Assembly (NCBI RefSeq): GCF_036924515.1
Contig: NZ_JAZHRR010000001.1
Coordinates: forward strand, 2,885,001 to 2,949,000
Reading direction: 5' to 3'
DNA: 64,000 bases
From: Bradyrhizobium sp. AZCC 1610
GTDB lineage: Bacteria; Pseudomonadota; Alphaproteobacteria; Rhizobiales; Xanthobacteraceae
The notes under the pieces are model-generated. The model ran no database searches, was not told the DNA's origin, and saw nothing but the letters and a program-made list of their open reading frames with translations. Both the position numbers and the translations under genes were made by a program. Of this stretch, positions 1 to 7,985 are shown in pieces (position 1 is the first letter of the stretch; each line of letters begins with the position of its first letter).

Positions 1-1
1 G

Positions 2-229
2 GTGATCCGGCATTCAAAGCGCATGGTGGCGCGCGATTTCTCCGGCGCGTCGTTCACTTCGGCACTTCGCTACAAGGATGCGGTCTACGCGGTGAAATTG
101 GCCGAGAGCCTGCTCGCCAACGCACCGCTGGTCGGGCATGCCGTGGTCGAGGCCTACGCCCGGGCAAAGGCCGAGATGCCCGATGACGACGAGGGCAGGA
201 TGATCGAGATCGTCTCGCGGCCGAAATAG
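2..229 (+). CDS. C-terminal end of an NAD-binding 3-hydroxyisobutyrate dehydrogenase-like oxidoreductase (5' truncated)
   Basis: Only the last 75 codons lie in the window; the reading frame is open to the left edge, so the true start is outside. The residues fit the all-alpha C-terminal domain of the 3-hydroxyisobutyrate/6-phosphogluconate dehydrogenase family: a phenylalanine-rich segment (ARDFSGASFTSALRYKDAVY) followed by the helix that normally carries the conserved KDxxLA pattern, then a PLVGHAVVEAYARA helix. The Rossmann domain and catalytic Lys would be upstream. The family reduces or oxidises small beta-hydroxyacids or semialdehydes in the cytoplasm. The gene runs in the same direction as the transporter 84 bp downstream, so they could be cotranscribed. 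The family call rests on a short fragment and is moderate. Confidence 0.6.
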   Translation: MIRHSKRMVARDFSGASFTSALRYKDAVYAVKLAESLLANAPLVGHAVVEAYARAKAEMPDDDEGRMIEIVSRPK

Positions 230-312
230 CCGCCGCAAACCTGTATCCGGAATCGGGTGGCAAGACCCGGCGCGGCTGAATAGAGCTGTCTGTCCCCCGG
301 ATTTAAGCCGCC

Positions 313-1218
313 ATGACCGCCAGCGACACGACGATTGATGCGCGCGACTGGTCGCTGCTTGGCCTGCTCTCGGTGCTGTGGGGCGGGTCGTTCTTCTTCA
401 ATGGCGTGGTGTTGAGGGAATTGCCGCCGTTTACGGTGGTGTTCCTGCGCGTGGCGCTTGCGGCCGTTATGCTGTTGCCGCTGCTATGGCTCTACCGCAT
501 CCGTTTCCCGGATAGCTTGTCAGGCTGGCGGCCGTTTATCGCTATCGGGCTTCTCAATAACGTGCTGCCGTTCTCGCTGATCGTGGTCGGGCAGACCTAT
601 ATTCCGGGTGGGCTGGCCTCGATCCTGAACGCGACCACGCCGCTGTTCACGGTCGTCGTGATGGCGGTGGCGGGTGAGGAAAAGCTGTCTGCGCGGCGGA
701 TCGCGGGCGTCATCGCAGGCCTGATCGGCGTGATCATTCTCCAGGGCGGCCGGTTTGGATTCGAGAGCGGGCAGGGCCTCGGCATCCTGCTCTGCCTCGC
801 AGCTGCCTTCTCTTACGGATTATCGGCGCTGCTGGCACGGCGGCTATTGTCAAACTCGCCGCCGCTCGGCACCGCGACGTTCCAGATGCTGGCCTCGGCC
901 GCGATGATGACCGTTATCGCCGGGCTCGTCGAACGTCCCTGGCAACTGCCGATGCCGGGGCCATCGACATGGTTCGCCGTGATCGGGCTTGCCGGGATGT
1001 CGACCGCGCTTGCCTATATCGTGTTCTTTCAGATCCTGCGGCGCTCCGGCGCCACCAATGTCATGCTGGTGACGTTGCTGATACCCGTGACCGCGATCCT
1101 GCTGGGCGTCCTCGTACTCGGCGAGAAGATCTCGCCGCGCGAGATCGCGGGCGCACTTGTGATCGGCAGCGCGCTGCTGCTGATCGACGGCCGCGTGCTG
1201 AAGTTTCTCCAACGTTAG
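313..1218 (+). CDS. DMT superfamily EamA-type transporter
   Basis: A 301-aa integral membrane protein with about ten hydrophobic segments arranged as two EamA repeats (roughly residues 13-145 and 158-292). The first repeat starts with the typical LLSVLWGGSFFFNGVVLREL pattern. The second ends with ILLGVLVLGEKISPREIAGA, the signature late helix of the family, where the Glu of LGE is conserved. Members are inner-membrane exporters of metabolites or amino acids; the substrate cannot be predicted. No convincing Shine-Dalgarno precedes the ATG, but the start agrees with the usual family length of about 300 residues. It sits just before the XRE-cupin regulator, separated by an 85-bp promoter region, so it is probably not part of that unit. 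Confidence 0.9.
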   Translation: MTASDTTIDARDWSLLGLLSVLWGGSFFFNGVVLRELPPFTVVFLRVALAAVMLLPLLWLYRIRFPDSLSGWRPFIAIGLLNNVLPFSLIVVGQTYIPGGLASILNATTPLFTVVVMAVAGEEKLSARRIAGVIAGLIGVIILQGGRFGFESGQGLGILLCLAAAFSYGLSALLARRLLSNSPPLGTATFQMLASAAMMTVIAGLVERPWQLPMPGPSTWFAVIGLAGMSTALAYIVFFQILRRSGATNVMLVTLLIPVTAILLGVLVLGEKISPREIAGALVIGSALLLIDGRVLKFLQR

Positions 1219-1246
1219 TTCGTTCGCGCAGACGACGCGAGCCAAC

Positions 1247-1290
1247 TTGACATTTGCCTATATAGCAATACGATTTGCCTTATAGGCAAA
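1247..1290 (+). promoter_or_regulatory. Promoter with tandem palindromic operators upstream of the XRE-cupin regulator
   Basis: A -35 hexamer TTGACA (1247-1252) lies 16 bp before a -10-like TACGAT (1269-1274). A perfect inverted repeat TTTGCCT-TAT-AGGCAAA occupies 1274-1290. A second, one-base-imperfect copy of the same half-site, TTTGCCT with AGCAA, lies at 1253-1268. The two TTTGCCT half-sites start 21 bp apart, close to two DNA helical turns, and overlap the spacer and the -10 edge. This is the geometry expected for cooperative repression, most simply autoregulation by the XRE protein that starts at 1304. Confidence 0.6.
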
Positions 1291-1303
1291 ACGGGAGAGC
1301 AGC

Positions 1304-1987
1304 GTGGTTTCGGCAGAAGCTGGCCGGCGTGCCCGCGAGGCGGCGCGCCTTGCCGCAATTGGCGCCGTCATTCGCAGGGCCCGTTCGGCGCGCGGTTTGA
1401 CGCTCGACGACCTCGCCGGAATGGTCGGGCTATCCGTGACATTTCTCTCGCGGATCGAGCGCGGACTGATCGCGTGTTCGATCGGTAATCTCCTGGAAAT
1501 TGCCGGCGTCCTTCAGGTGCCGCCGGCCGAATTGTTCGCCGACATCGAAGGAGAGGACCGGACGCGCGCGTATCGCGTGGTGCGGTCAATCGATGCCGTT
1601 CCATCGAAGGGCGCTGACGCAGATTATGCCTGGCGCAAGCTCGCTTCGGGCATGGGCGAGCAGCGGCTGGAAACTTTCCTGCTCGAATTGTCGGCAAAGC
1701 CGCGCAAGCCGACGCTGGTCGCGCATCCCGGCGAAGAAATGTGTTTTGTCCTCGAAGGCAGTGTCGAATTTCAGGTGGGCGACGAAACCATCGCGCTGGA
1801 GCACGGTGATTCAATTCATTTGCGCTCAGACGTACCACATATGGCGTGGGCGCGGGGGTCCGGCAGTGCGCGCCTGCTCATGGTGACATCAATCGAAAAT
1901 CAGTCGGCCATCGCGGTTGAGTGGTGGAGCAATATTGCGGGCAGGAAAAGCGAACGAGAGAGCACGGCAAAAGGGAGAGCAAAATGA
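1304..1987 (+). CDS. XRE-family transcriptional regulator with C-terminal cupin sensor domain
   Basis: A 227-aa protein beginning with GTG, preceded by GGGAGAGC. An HTH_3 domain spans about residues 20-78 (LDDLAGMVGLSVTFLSRIER is the helix-turn-helix core). A cupin_2 barrel spans about 135-205, with GEEMCFVLEGSVEFQVGDE and the second motif GDSIHLRSDVPHMAW. Such HTH-cupin proteins (PuuR/MmfR-like) bind DNA as dimers and sense a small ligand in the barrel. Its stop codon overlaps the start of the next gene (ATGA at 1984-1987), so the two are translationally coupled. The operator pair directly upstream suggests autoregulation. The ligand is unknown. Confidence 0.88.
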   Translation: MVSAEAGRRAREAARLAAIGAVIRRARSARGLTLDDLAGMVGLSVTFLSRIERGLIACSIGNLLEIAGVLQVPPAELFADIEGEDRTRAYRVVRSIDAVPSKGADADYAWRKLASGMGEQRLETFLLELSAKPRKPTLVAHPGEEMCFVLEGSVEFQVGDETIALEHGDSIHLRSDVPHMAWARGSGSARLLMVTSIENQSAIAVEWWSNIAGRKSERESTAKGRAK

Positions 1988-2481
1988 GTGCTGTCAGCAG
2001 CAAGGAGATTCCCGATACGGCGGCCGCAAATGCGGAATTGACGACCGCGCGCCAAGCGTCGCGAAAGGACCACAAGCCTTACGAGGCGCGCCATTTCGAG
2101 GAAGTCGATTGGGAGACAATCCGGTGGCCGGGTGAGACAGGCAAAATGCTTTTTCATCCGCGACCGGAACGCCCGACCGAACCGAACGCGGGAATTCTAC
2201 GGCTTGAGCCCGGCGCCTATCACCCCGAGCACTATCATGGCTTCGCGCAGGTGTGGCATATCCTGAAAGGCGAGTTTTCAATCGACGGAACGCTGCATGG
2301 TCCGGGAACGGTGCTGTTCCATCCCGACCCGCACTTTGAGGGAGAATTCCGCACCGAAACGGGCGGGGAGATATTCATCGTCCAGTATCCCGGTCCGACG
2401 ACCGGTGAGCGCCCGATCTATGGCGGCCGGTTCAACATGGCGGAACGCAAGGCGGTTGCGAGCGAACGCGTCGATCTCTGA
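1984..2481 (+). CDS. Single-domain cupin protein coupled to the XRE regulator
   Basis: The frame is open further upstream, but the start is placed at the ATG at 1984 because it overlaps the regulator stop as ATGA and follows GGGAGAGC; this gives 165 aa. A ChrR/cupin_2-like barrel covers about residues 60-150. Likely metal ligands are His80, His83 and His85 (YHPEHYHG), with Glu or His downstream in FHPDPHFEGEF. The protein could be a small metal-dependent dioxygenase, isomerase or ligand-binding partner. Coupling to an HTH-cupin regulator suggests both deal with the same metabolite. The enzymatic role is not predictable from sequence alone. It converges on the carbamoyltransferase gene 35 bp away. 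Confidence 0.8.
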   Translation: MSAVSSKEIPDTAAANAELTTARQASRKDHKPYEARHFEEVDWETIRWPGETGKMLFHPRPERPTEPNAGILRLEPGAYHPEHYHGFAQVWHILKGEFSIDGTLHGPGTVLFHPDPHFEGEFRTETGGEIFIVQYPGPTTGERPIYGGRFNMAERKAVASERVDL

Positions 2482-2516
2482 ACCGGCGGATCACCCGATC
2501 TCAGGGAGAAAGCGAA

Positions 2517-4685
2517 TTATCGCGTGCGCTGGCTGGAAGCTGATGTCTTCTTCCAGTCGGCAAGCCAGTCTCTGAACCTTCCGCTGTCGCGCTCGCCGCC
2601 ATGCCAGGCCGCGTGCACGGTGCCGTCGTCGGCGACCATGATGACGGCATCCAGCCCCTTTGAGCGGCGCAGCGTGTCGATCGCTTGCTGCGGCGTTTGC
2701 GCGATGGGGCCGGCGACATTGAAGGAGGTGTTGACGGATAGCTCGACGCCGATATGGCGGCCGAGCGCCTTGAGATAGGCATAGGTGAGGGGATCGTCGC
2801 CTGCGCGCACGATCTGGATGCGGCCGGTGCCGTCGGCGTGGATGACGGCCGGGATTTTCTCGCGCGCGTGCGACTTCGAATGCGCCGTCAGCACCATGTA
2901 ATTGTAGGCGCTGTAATCGGCATCCGACGCGCCGGGCAGCAGTTCGAAATATTCTCGCGCGGCTTCCAGCGTCGCCATCGGCGCCAGCGGGCGAATCGCC
3001 TCGCGGTATTTGACGCGCTCGTTGAGTCGTTCGCGCGCTTCCGCATCGCAAGGGTTCGCCAGGATCGAACGGTGACCGAGCGCGCGGGGACCGGTTTCGG
3101 CCGCGCCTTGATAGAGCGCGATGACGCCGCTTTGCGCAACCATGAACGCCATCAGGTCGGCGATCGCTTCGAGGCCTTCAGGCGTCGAGATATTGCCGAT
3201 GCGTTGTGAGGCGATGTCATCGGCCTCGAGTGCGCTGACGATGTCTTGCCGTGTCGGCGGCGTGCCGCAATAGAAAGCGTGCGTCATCGGCGCGCCGCGC
3301 GGGGCGCCGGCGAGATGCGCGAACAGCCAGGCGGCGCCGATGGTGACGCCGGGATCGCCCGGCACCGGCGGCACCCACAGATGCAGGCGCGTGTTGCGCT
3401 GGTGGGTTTTTGCGAACCAGGCCGCATCGAAATGTTCGAGCAGCCGCATATTGCCGACCGCGTTCAGCGCCACCCCGCCGGTCAGCACCAGCCGGTTCGC
3501 GCCGGTCGCGCGCAACAGATGATCGACGACATGGATCATCGCGTCCTCGAACACCAGTTGAGTCGCGGCGGCCTTGTCGAGGCGGTCCCTGGTATCGGGG
3601 CGGTGATGGATGTCCTCAACCCGCAGCACGGCATCCGGATTCCAGAGCTGGTCCGGCTTGAGCGGGTCGCCGAGTATCTCCGTCAGCGCTTGCTTGTAGG
3701 GATGGTCGAAGGGATCGCAGTACCAGTTGGCCATCGCGCGGTTGAGCCGGACCTCGCCGTTGCCGCCGAAATGCAGAACGTCTTTGAGCCGCGCATAATA
3801 GGGATTGCTGGCGCGGTCCATGTCGCCCCACGCCGCGGCGCCCATATACCGCCCCTCGCTGGAAAGCCAGGTCCAGCCGCCCTGTGTCGAGGAAATCACG
3901 CTGTAGAACGCACCGAGTGAATCGAACATGCTGTCGTTGCAGTAGAGCCGGCGCATCGCGCCATGCTCCACGACGTAAAGCGAGATCGAGCCCTGGTCGC
4001 CGGTGCCGTCGAGCACCGCAACGGCCGTCGGTTTGCCGTCGTCGGCGAATGGTGAAGCGGCGTATGAAAACCAGGCGTGGTTGTCGTGATGCGGCAGGCA
4101 GATCAGCGGCACGCGCCCAGCGAGCCCGAGCTGGCGGGCGAGGATCTTTGGCGTCCGCGTCATCTGGTCGAGGCGGCGGCCGTCGAAGCCGGCGGCTTCG
4201 GTGGTGCGTACCAGCTTGAAGCTCTGCGGCAGTTCCTCGATCACCGAGCGCGCCAGCGTGCCGGCGAGCATCGGATAATCCCAGCTCGTGAGCCAGGCAT
4301 CGATATCGGCGATATCGCGGCCCATCTCCCGCAGCGTCGCCACCGCCGCGTCGACCGACAGTTTTGGATATTCGGTCGTGTGTTTGTTGCCGGAAAAGCG
4401 CTCTTCCTCGTTGTTGACGATCAGCCGTGGCCCGTCTGCCTGCGTCACCTCGACCAGCGCCAGACCTGAATTATGCGTGCCGGGTGCGCCGAGGCCAGCG
4501 AGATAGACCGTCTCGCCCCGCGCGAGTTTGTCGCGGACATGCGCGATCCGCGCATCGGCGAATTCCGAGCCGAGCTGGTGAAATCCCGCGGCCCCCATGG
4601 TTTTTGCCGCCAGCCAGCGCGCGAAGCGAAATCCACCTGCCGCGAGTTTTGGGTGTCGCGGACCAATTCGTGTGTTCGGTTTCAA
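2517..4685 (-). CDS. NodU/CmcH-family carbamoyltransferase
   Basis: A 722-aa protein of the O-carbamoyltransferase family that transfers a carbamoyl group from carbamoyl phosphate (via carbamoyl-AMP in TobZ and relatives). The N-terminal Kae1-like ATPase domain shows LAGLGAPGTHNSGLALVE (about 62-79), the metal-binding HHDNHAWFSY (199-208) and LTGGVALNAVGNMRL. The C-terminal YrdC-like/Carbam_trans_C domain carries GPRALGHRSILANP, REAIRPLAPMA and VNTSFNVAGPI. All core motifs look intact and length is near the usual 570-720 residues, with a somewhat long N-terminus. Family members decorate Nod factors, antibiotics or surface glycans. There is no nod gene nearby, so a surface-polysaccharide or unknown acceptor is as likely as a Nod-factor role. 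It appears to be a stand-alone gene. Confidence 0.88.
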   Translation of the reverse strand: MKPNTRIGPRHPKLAAGGFRFARWLAAKTMGAAGFHQLGSEFADARIAHVRDKLARGETVYLAGLGAPGTHNSGLALVEVTQADGPRLIVNNEEERFSGNKHTTEYPKLSVDAAVATLREMGRDIADIDAWLTSWDYPMLAGTLARSVIEELPQSFKLVRTTEAAGFDGRRLDQMTRTPKILARQLGLAGRVPLICLPHHDNHAWFSYAASPFADDGKPTAVAVLDGTGDQGSISLYVVEHGAMRRLYCNDSMFDSLGAFYSVISSTQGGWTWLSSEGRYMGAAAWGDMDRASNPYYARLKDVLHFGGNGEVRLNRAMANWYCDPFDHPYKQALTEILGDPLKPDQLWNPDAVLRVEDIHHRPDTRDRLDKAAATQLVFEDAMIHVVDHLLRATGANRLVLTGGVALNAVGNMRLLEHFDAAWFAKTHQRNTRLHLWVPPVPGDPGVTIGAAWLFAHLAGAPRGAPMTHAFYCGTPPTRQDIVSALEADDIASQRIGNISTPEGLEAIADLMAFMVAQSGVIALYQGAAETGPRALGHRSILANPCDAEARERLNERVKYREAIRPLAPMATLEAAREYFELLPGASDADYSAYNYMVLTAHSKSHAREKIPAVIHADGTGRIQIVRAGDDPLTYAYLKALGRHIGVELSVNTSFNVAGPIAQTPQQAIDTLRRSKGLDAVIMVADDGTVHAAWHGGERDSGRFRDWLADWKKTSASSQRTR

Positions 4686-4992
4686 GCCTTAGTCCAACCT
4701 CTAGGCCTTGCCATCGCGCAAGGTCATGCCTGCAACCCGCATCAATCACAATTGGCGCCGGGCAACAATGCCGTTTCGTCATACGGAATAGGCGTATGCT
4801 TGCAAGCGCTGAAGCGGCTTGCGAGACTTCCTCAAACGAGACCCGGTCACATAAAACAATGGGGAGGTCCCACCATCGATTCGCAGATCGCCGCGTTGAG
4901 CGGCAGGCATGGGAATTCGACGACGTCGTTACCGGGGAGGTCGGGCATTAGAGGATGAGGCACCACAGCGTGGTGCCTCTCCTCGACCGTCA
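4686..4992. other. Intergenic gap with no convincing gene
   Basis: About 300 bp between the carbamoyltransferase start and the SRPBCC stop. A possible 30-codon frame ending at 4951 has no family resemblance and no good ribosome binding site. The only clear structure is the inverted repeat at 4957-4979. The rest probably includes the promoter of the leftward carbamoyltransferase gene, but no confident hexamers were found. Confidence 0.5.
4957..4979. terminator. Perfect 10-bp inverted repeat, possible terminator without T-tract
   Basis: GAGGCACCAC (4957-4966), loop AGC, GTGGTGCCTC (4970-4979). It lies 13 bp past the stop of the leftward SRPBCC gene, the expected place for its transcription terminator. 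Neither flank has a T-run, so intrinsic termination is uncertain. Confidence 0.5.
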
Positions 4993-5442
4993 CTATCCCG
5001 GAATATCGGGCTCCACGAGCAACGCGAGCTGGGCGAGCGACTGTTGCCAGCCGAGATAGCAGGCTTCGACCGGAATCACCGTCGGCAAGTTTGTCTGTTC
5101 GATGTTGATTTCGGTTCCGACCGAAACCGCCTTCAGGGTCACGGTGACCTCAATGACGCCAGGCAAATTGGGGTCATCGAAACGATCGGTGTAGCGGATA
5201 CGCTCGTTGGGGACGATCTCCAGATATTCTCCGCCGAACGAGTGGCCGGTGTTTGTGGTGAAATTCGTGAACGACATCCTGAATGTGCCGCCAACCTTCG
5301 CCTCGAATTGGTGGACCTTGCAGGTGAAGCCGTAGGGCGGCAGCCACTTGGCCATGGCATCCGCATCGAGGAAGGCGCGAAAAACCTTCTCCGGCTTGGT
5401 GGCGAGGACACGATGCAAACGAACGGTATTGCCTTGGGACAT
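4993..5442 (-). CDS. SRPBCC (AHSA1/START-like) domain protein
   Basis: The start is set at the ATG at 5442, which is preceded by GGAGAAA at good spacing, rather than at the longer upstream frame; this gives 149 aa. The whole protein is one AHSA1-type helix-grip domain: the opening VRLHRVLATKPEKVFRAFLD is the family's N-terminal strand-helix, followed by KWLPPYGFTCKVHQFEAKVG and GGEYLEIVPNERIRYTDRF. The C-terminal helix begins GWQQSLAQLALLVE. Members bind hydrophobic ligands or act as stress-related Hsp90-activator-like proteins; many are encoded next to ArsR regulators, but none is visible here. Monocistronic. Specific function unknown. Confidence 0.85.
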   Translation of the reverse strand: MSQGNTVRLHRVLATKPEKVFRAFLDADAMAKWLPPYGFTCKVHQFEAKVGGTFRMSFTNFTTNTGHSFGGEYLEIVPNERIRYTDRFDDPNLPGVIEVTVTLKAVSVGTEINIEQTNLPTVIPVEACYLGWQQSLAQLALLVEPDIPG

Positions 5443-5676
5443 GACGTTATTTTCTCCATTACTGAGCGGAGTATATCGCAGGATTTGGTTGGGTTTGCTC
5501 AGTCTCTGCCACAAGGACGCCTGGCCTCCCTGCGAGCCGACACGGGGCCAGAAAAAATTTCACCGACGCGGGCGCGCTGGTTCCATTTTACATGACGGCA
5601 GATTGGGCGAGGGGAGAATAAAGGAAGTATTCCGCGCGCCATCAACAGGCGAGCACGCAGTTCTGACGGCGCGATG

Positions 5677-7038
5677 CTAGCCTGAGCTGAGCCGCACGCC
5701 CGCGCGCAAAAACTTCTGCGGGTCGACGGCATCGCCATCGATCCGTGTTTCGTAGTGCAAATGCGGGCCGGTGGAGCGGCCGGTGGAGCCGACGGCGCCG
5801 ATCACCTGTCCGATCCTGACGAAGTCGCCGACCCTGACGTGAATTTCCGACAGGTGGCCGTAGCGGGTCGACAACCCGTTGCCGTGGTCGATCTCCACCA
5901 TGCGGCCATAGCCGCCCATCCATCCCGATGACAGCACCTTGCCGTTCGCGGTGGCGCGGACGGGATCGCCGGTGGCGGCGCGGAAATCCAGGCCGGTGTG
6001 CATGGCGGGGCGGCCGAGGAAGGGATCGCTGCGGACACCGAAGCCCGAGGTGAATTCGACCTCGCCGACGACGGGCTTGCGGTAGGGCACCAGCGCCAGC
6101 GTCGCGTTAAGACGCTGCATCTGGGCGCGGGTGATGTTGATCCGGTAGAGCTGGCGCTCGAACGCGCCGGCGTCGGCCGAAAGCTTCACCGGCACGAACG
6201 GGCCGCCAATGGCCGAGCGCGGCGTCGCCGCTTCGAGCTGCGCCATGTCGAGGCCGAGATCGGTGAACACGCCGCGCATCCGGCGGAGGCGGGATTCCAT
6301 GCCGTCCTCGACTGAACTCAAGGCCGCCATCTGCCGCCGCTCGACGGAATCGAGCGAGGTCTGCAGGCGAACCAGCACGTTGTCGACGCCCTGAACCTTG
6401 GCGAACTGATTTGGCTGCGGCTTGACGACGACGGGCGCGCGCGATTCCAGCCGCGCTTCGCGATCCGGCGGCGCCACGAAGATTACGGTGTCGCTGATGG
6501 GGGAGGGTTTGAGGCTGCCGGAAGCCGGCGTCTCCACGGCCGCGCCGCGGGCCGGGGGCCTGATCGAACCGGTGGCCGCGCTATCCGGAATCGCGCCAAT
6601 CGCAGTGGCGCGCGATTCGAGCGCGGTCTGGCGGCGCATGATCTGGTCGAGCTTCTGGTCGAACTGCTCCTGATCGAGCAATTGGCGGCTGGTGGTGCGA
6701 TCGACCTTGGCGCGCAGCTCCGCGATGCGGTCTTCATAGGCATATTGCATTTCGGCCTGACGGGCGATCAGCCGGGTCAGGACGTCGTCGCGAAACGCGA
6801 AATAGGTGGCAGTCGCCGCCGACCACATGCCGAGCAACACGATCGTGCCGACAACGATCCAGAACACGACAGGGCCGAGCCGGACCTGCTTGCCGGCATG
6901 CACGATGGTGTAGCCGTCACCGTCTATCGCAGCGGCCTTTGCCGCATAGTTGGCGGGACGGCGGGGCGGCGTCCGGCCATGATCGTGAGGATGGTGGTGA
7001 TCGGAATAATGATGACCGGAACGGTACGACATCGGCAC
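5677..7038 (-). CDS. Membrane-anchored M23-family metallopeptidase (LytM-type endopeptidase)
   Basis: A 453-aa protein. The N-terminus is cytoplasmic and His-rich (HHYSDHHHPHDHG, about 9-21), followed by one transmembrane helix at about 56-80 and a long periplasmic coiled-coil and Pro-rich linker (85-300). The C-terminal M23 domain (about 335-445) has the zinc motifs MHTGLDF (His and Asp ligands) and GPHLHYE (HxH), plus ATANGKVLSSGW and YGHLSEIHVRVGD, so it should be catalytically competent, cleaving peptide crosslinks in peptidoglycan or acting as an amidase activator. This NlpD/MepM-like architecture is common in Rhizobiales. It is transcribed leftward, away from bcp and with about 95 bp between them. 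Function in cell separation or wall growth is inferred. Confidence 0.9.
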   Translation of the reverse strand: MPMSYRSGHHYSDHHHPHDHGRTPPRRPANYAAKAAAIDGDGYTIVHAGKQVRLGPVVFWIVVGTIVLLGMWSAATATYFAFRDDVLTRLIARQAEMQYAYEDRIAELRAKVDRTTSRQLLDQEQFDQKLDQIMRRQTALESRATAIGAIPDSAATGSIRPPARGAAVETPASGSLKPSPISDTVIFVAPPDREARLESRAPVVVKPQPNQFAKVQGVDNVLVRLQTSLDSVERRQMAALSSVEDGMESRLRRMRGVFTDLGLDMAQLEAATPRSAIGGPFVPVKLSADAGAFERQLYRINITRAQMQRLNATLALVPYRKPVVGEVEFTSGFGVRSDPFLGRPAMHTGLDFRAATGDPVRATANGKVLSSGWMGGYGRMVEIDHGNGLSTRYGHLSEIHVRVGDFVRIGQVIGAVGSTGRSTGPHLHYETRIDGDAVDPQKFLRAGVRLSSG

Positions 7039-7133
7039 TCCCGCGCCGGTCGGAGGTGAGTTCCGTACGGCTCAATTTGCGGTGCCGATTTGACCCTTTC
7101 ATGGTTAATTTTTGGGAAATGGAACCTGCCAAA

Positions 7134-7892
7134 TCATATGGCGCGGACGGCGGCCAGCACCTCGTCGGCATGGCCGTCGACCCGCACATTGCGCCAGATT
7201 TTGGCGATCCGCCCATCGACTCCGATTAGAACCGTCGTTCGAATGATTCCCATGAAGTTCCTGCCGTACATCGATTTTTCGCCCCAGGCGCCATAGGCCT
7301 CGAGCATCTCATGTTGCTCATCCGAGATCAGAGGAACCGAAAGCTGGTGCTTGCTGCGGAAGGATTCCTGGGCCTTTACGGTATCTGCCGAGATGCCGAG
7401 TACCGCGGCGCCCTCGTCGGCAAACGCGCTCTGCAGCCGCGTGAAGTCGATCGCTTCCCGGGTGCAACCGGGGGTGTCGGCGCGGGGGTAGAAGAACAGC
7501 ACCAATTTTTTGCCCGCATAGTCGGCCAGTGAGACGCTGCCGCCGCCATCGCGGGGCAAGTTGAAGGGGGGAGCTATCGCGCCCTCGACCCGTCCGGTTC
7601 CGGCATTCGGCTTGGGCGGAGCCGATAGATTGGATTTTAACGATTTCGATGGCGGCTTGTGCGACGCTTTGATCGAAGCGGTTTTGGCCGTCTTGTCCGG
7701 TTTGCTGACGGCCGCCTTGGCGGCGGATTTGGCCGTCTTGCTGGCTGTCTTGGCGGCAGGCTTTTTGGCCGATGTCGCGTCGCTGCGGCGGGCGCCCTTG
7801 CGGGCGCTCTTGGCCGCGGATGGTTTTGGGGCGGGCGTCTTGCGGCTTTTGGGGGATGGCTTGGAGGATTTCTTGCGCGTTTTCTTGGACAT
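7134..7892 (-). CDS. bcp: Bcp/PrxQ-type peroxiredoxin with Lys/Ala/Pro-rich N-terminal extension
   Basis: The start is placed at the ATG at 7892, preceded by AAAGGAAGG, giving 252 aa; the frame continues upstream but overlaps the divergent gene and lacks a signal. Residues 1-100 are low complexity, rich in Lys, Ala, Ser and Pro (KKPAAKTASKTAKSAAKAA-like), resembling a histone H1/AlgP tail. Residues 101-252 are a complete Bcp domain: VLFFYPRADTPGCTREAIDF holds the peroxidatic Cys143. The resolving cysteine usually found five residues later is Ile148, and no other Cys exists in the domain, so this is a 1-Cys enzyme. It reduces peroxides with thiols. The basic tail suggests nucleic-acid or polyanion binding. 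Divergent from the AsmA-like gene. Confidence 0.9.
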   Translation of the reverse strand: MSKKTRKKSSKPSPKSRKTPAPKPSAAKSARKGARRSDATSAKKPAAKTASKTAKSAAKAAVSKPDKTAKTASIKASHKPPSKSLKSNLSAPPKPNAGTGRVEGAIAPPFNLPRDGGGSVSLADYAGKKLVLFFYPRADTPGCTREAIDFTRLQSAFADEGAAVLGISADTVKAQESFRSKHQLSVPLISDEQHEMLEAYGAWGEKSMYGRNFMGIIRTTVLIGVDGRIAKIWRNVRVDGHADEVLAAVRAI

Positions 7893-7985
7893 ACGCCTTC
7901 CTTTCGTCGCTTTCCGCAGATCAACCATTAGGGTATTGCGGGTCTCGCCCTTGACCGTCGGATTCGCTCCGGCTGCAGGGCAAGT

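Noticed and set aside
4473..4958. Plus-strand frame running from inside the carbamoyltransferase gene into the gap
   Set aside because: Mostly antisense to a certain gene; the part in the gap has no motif or binding site.
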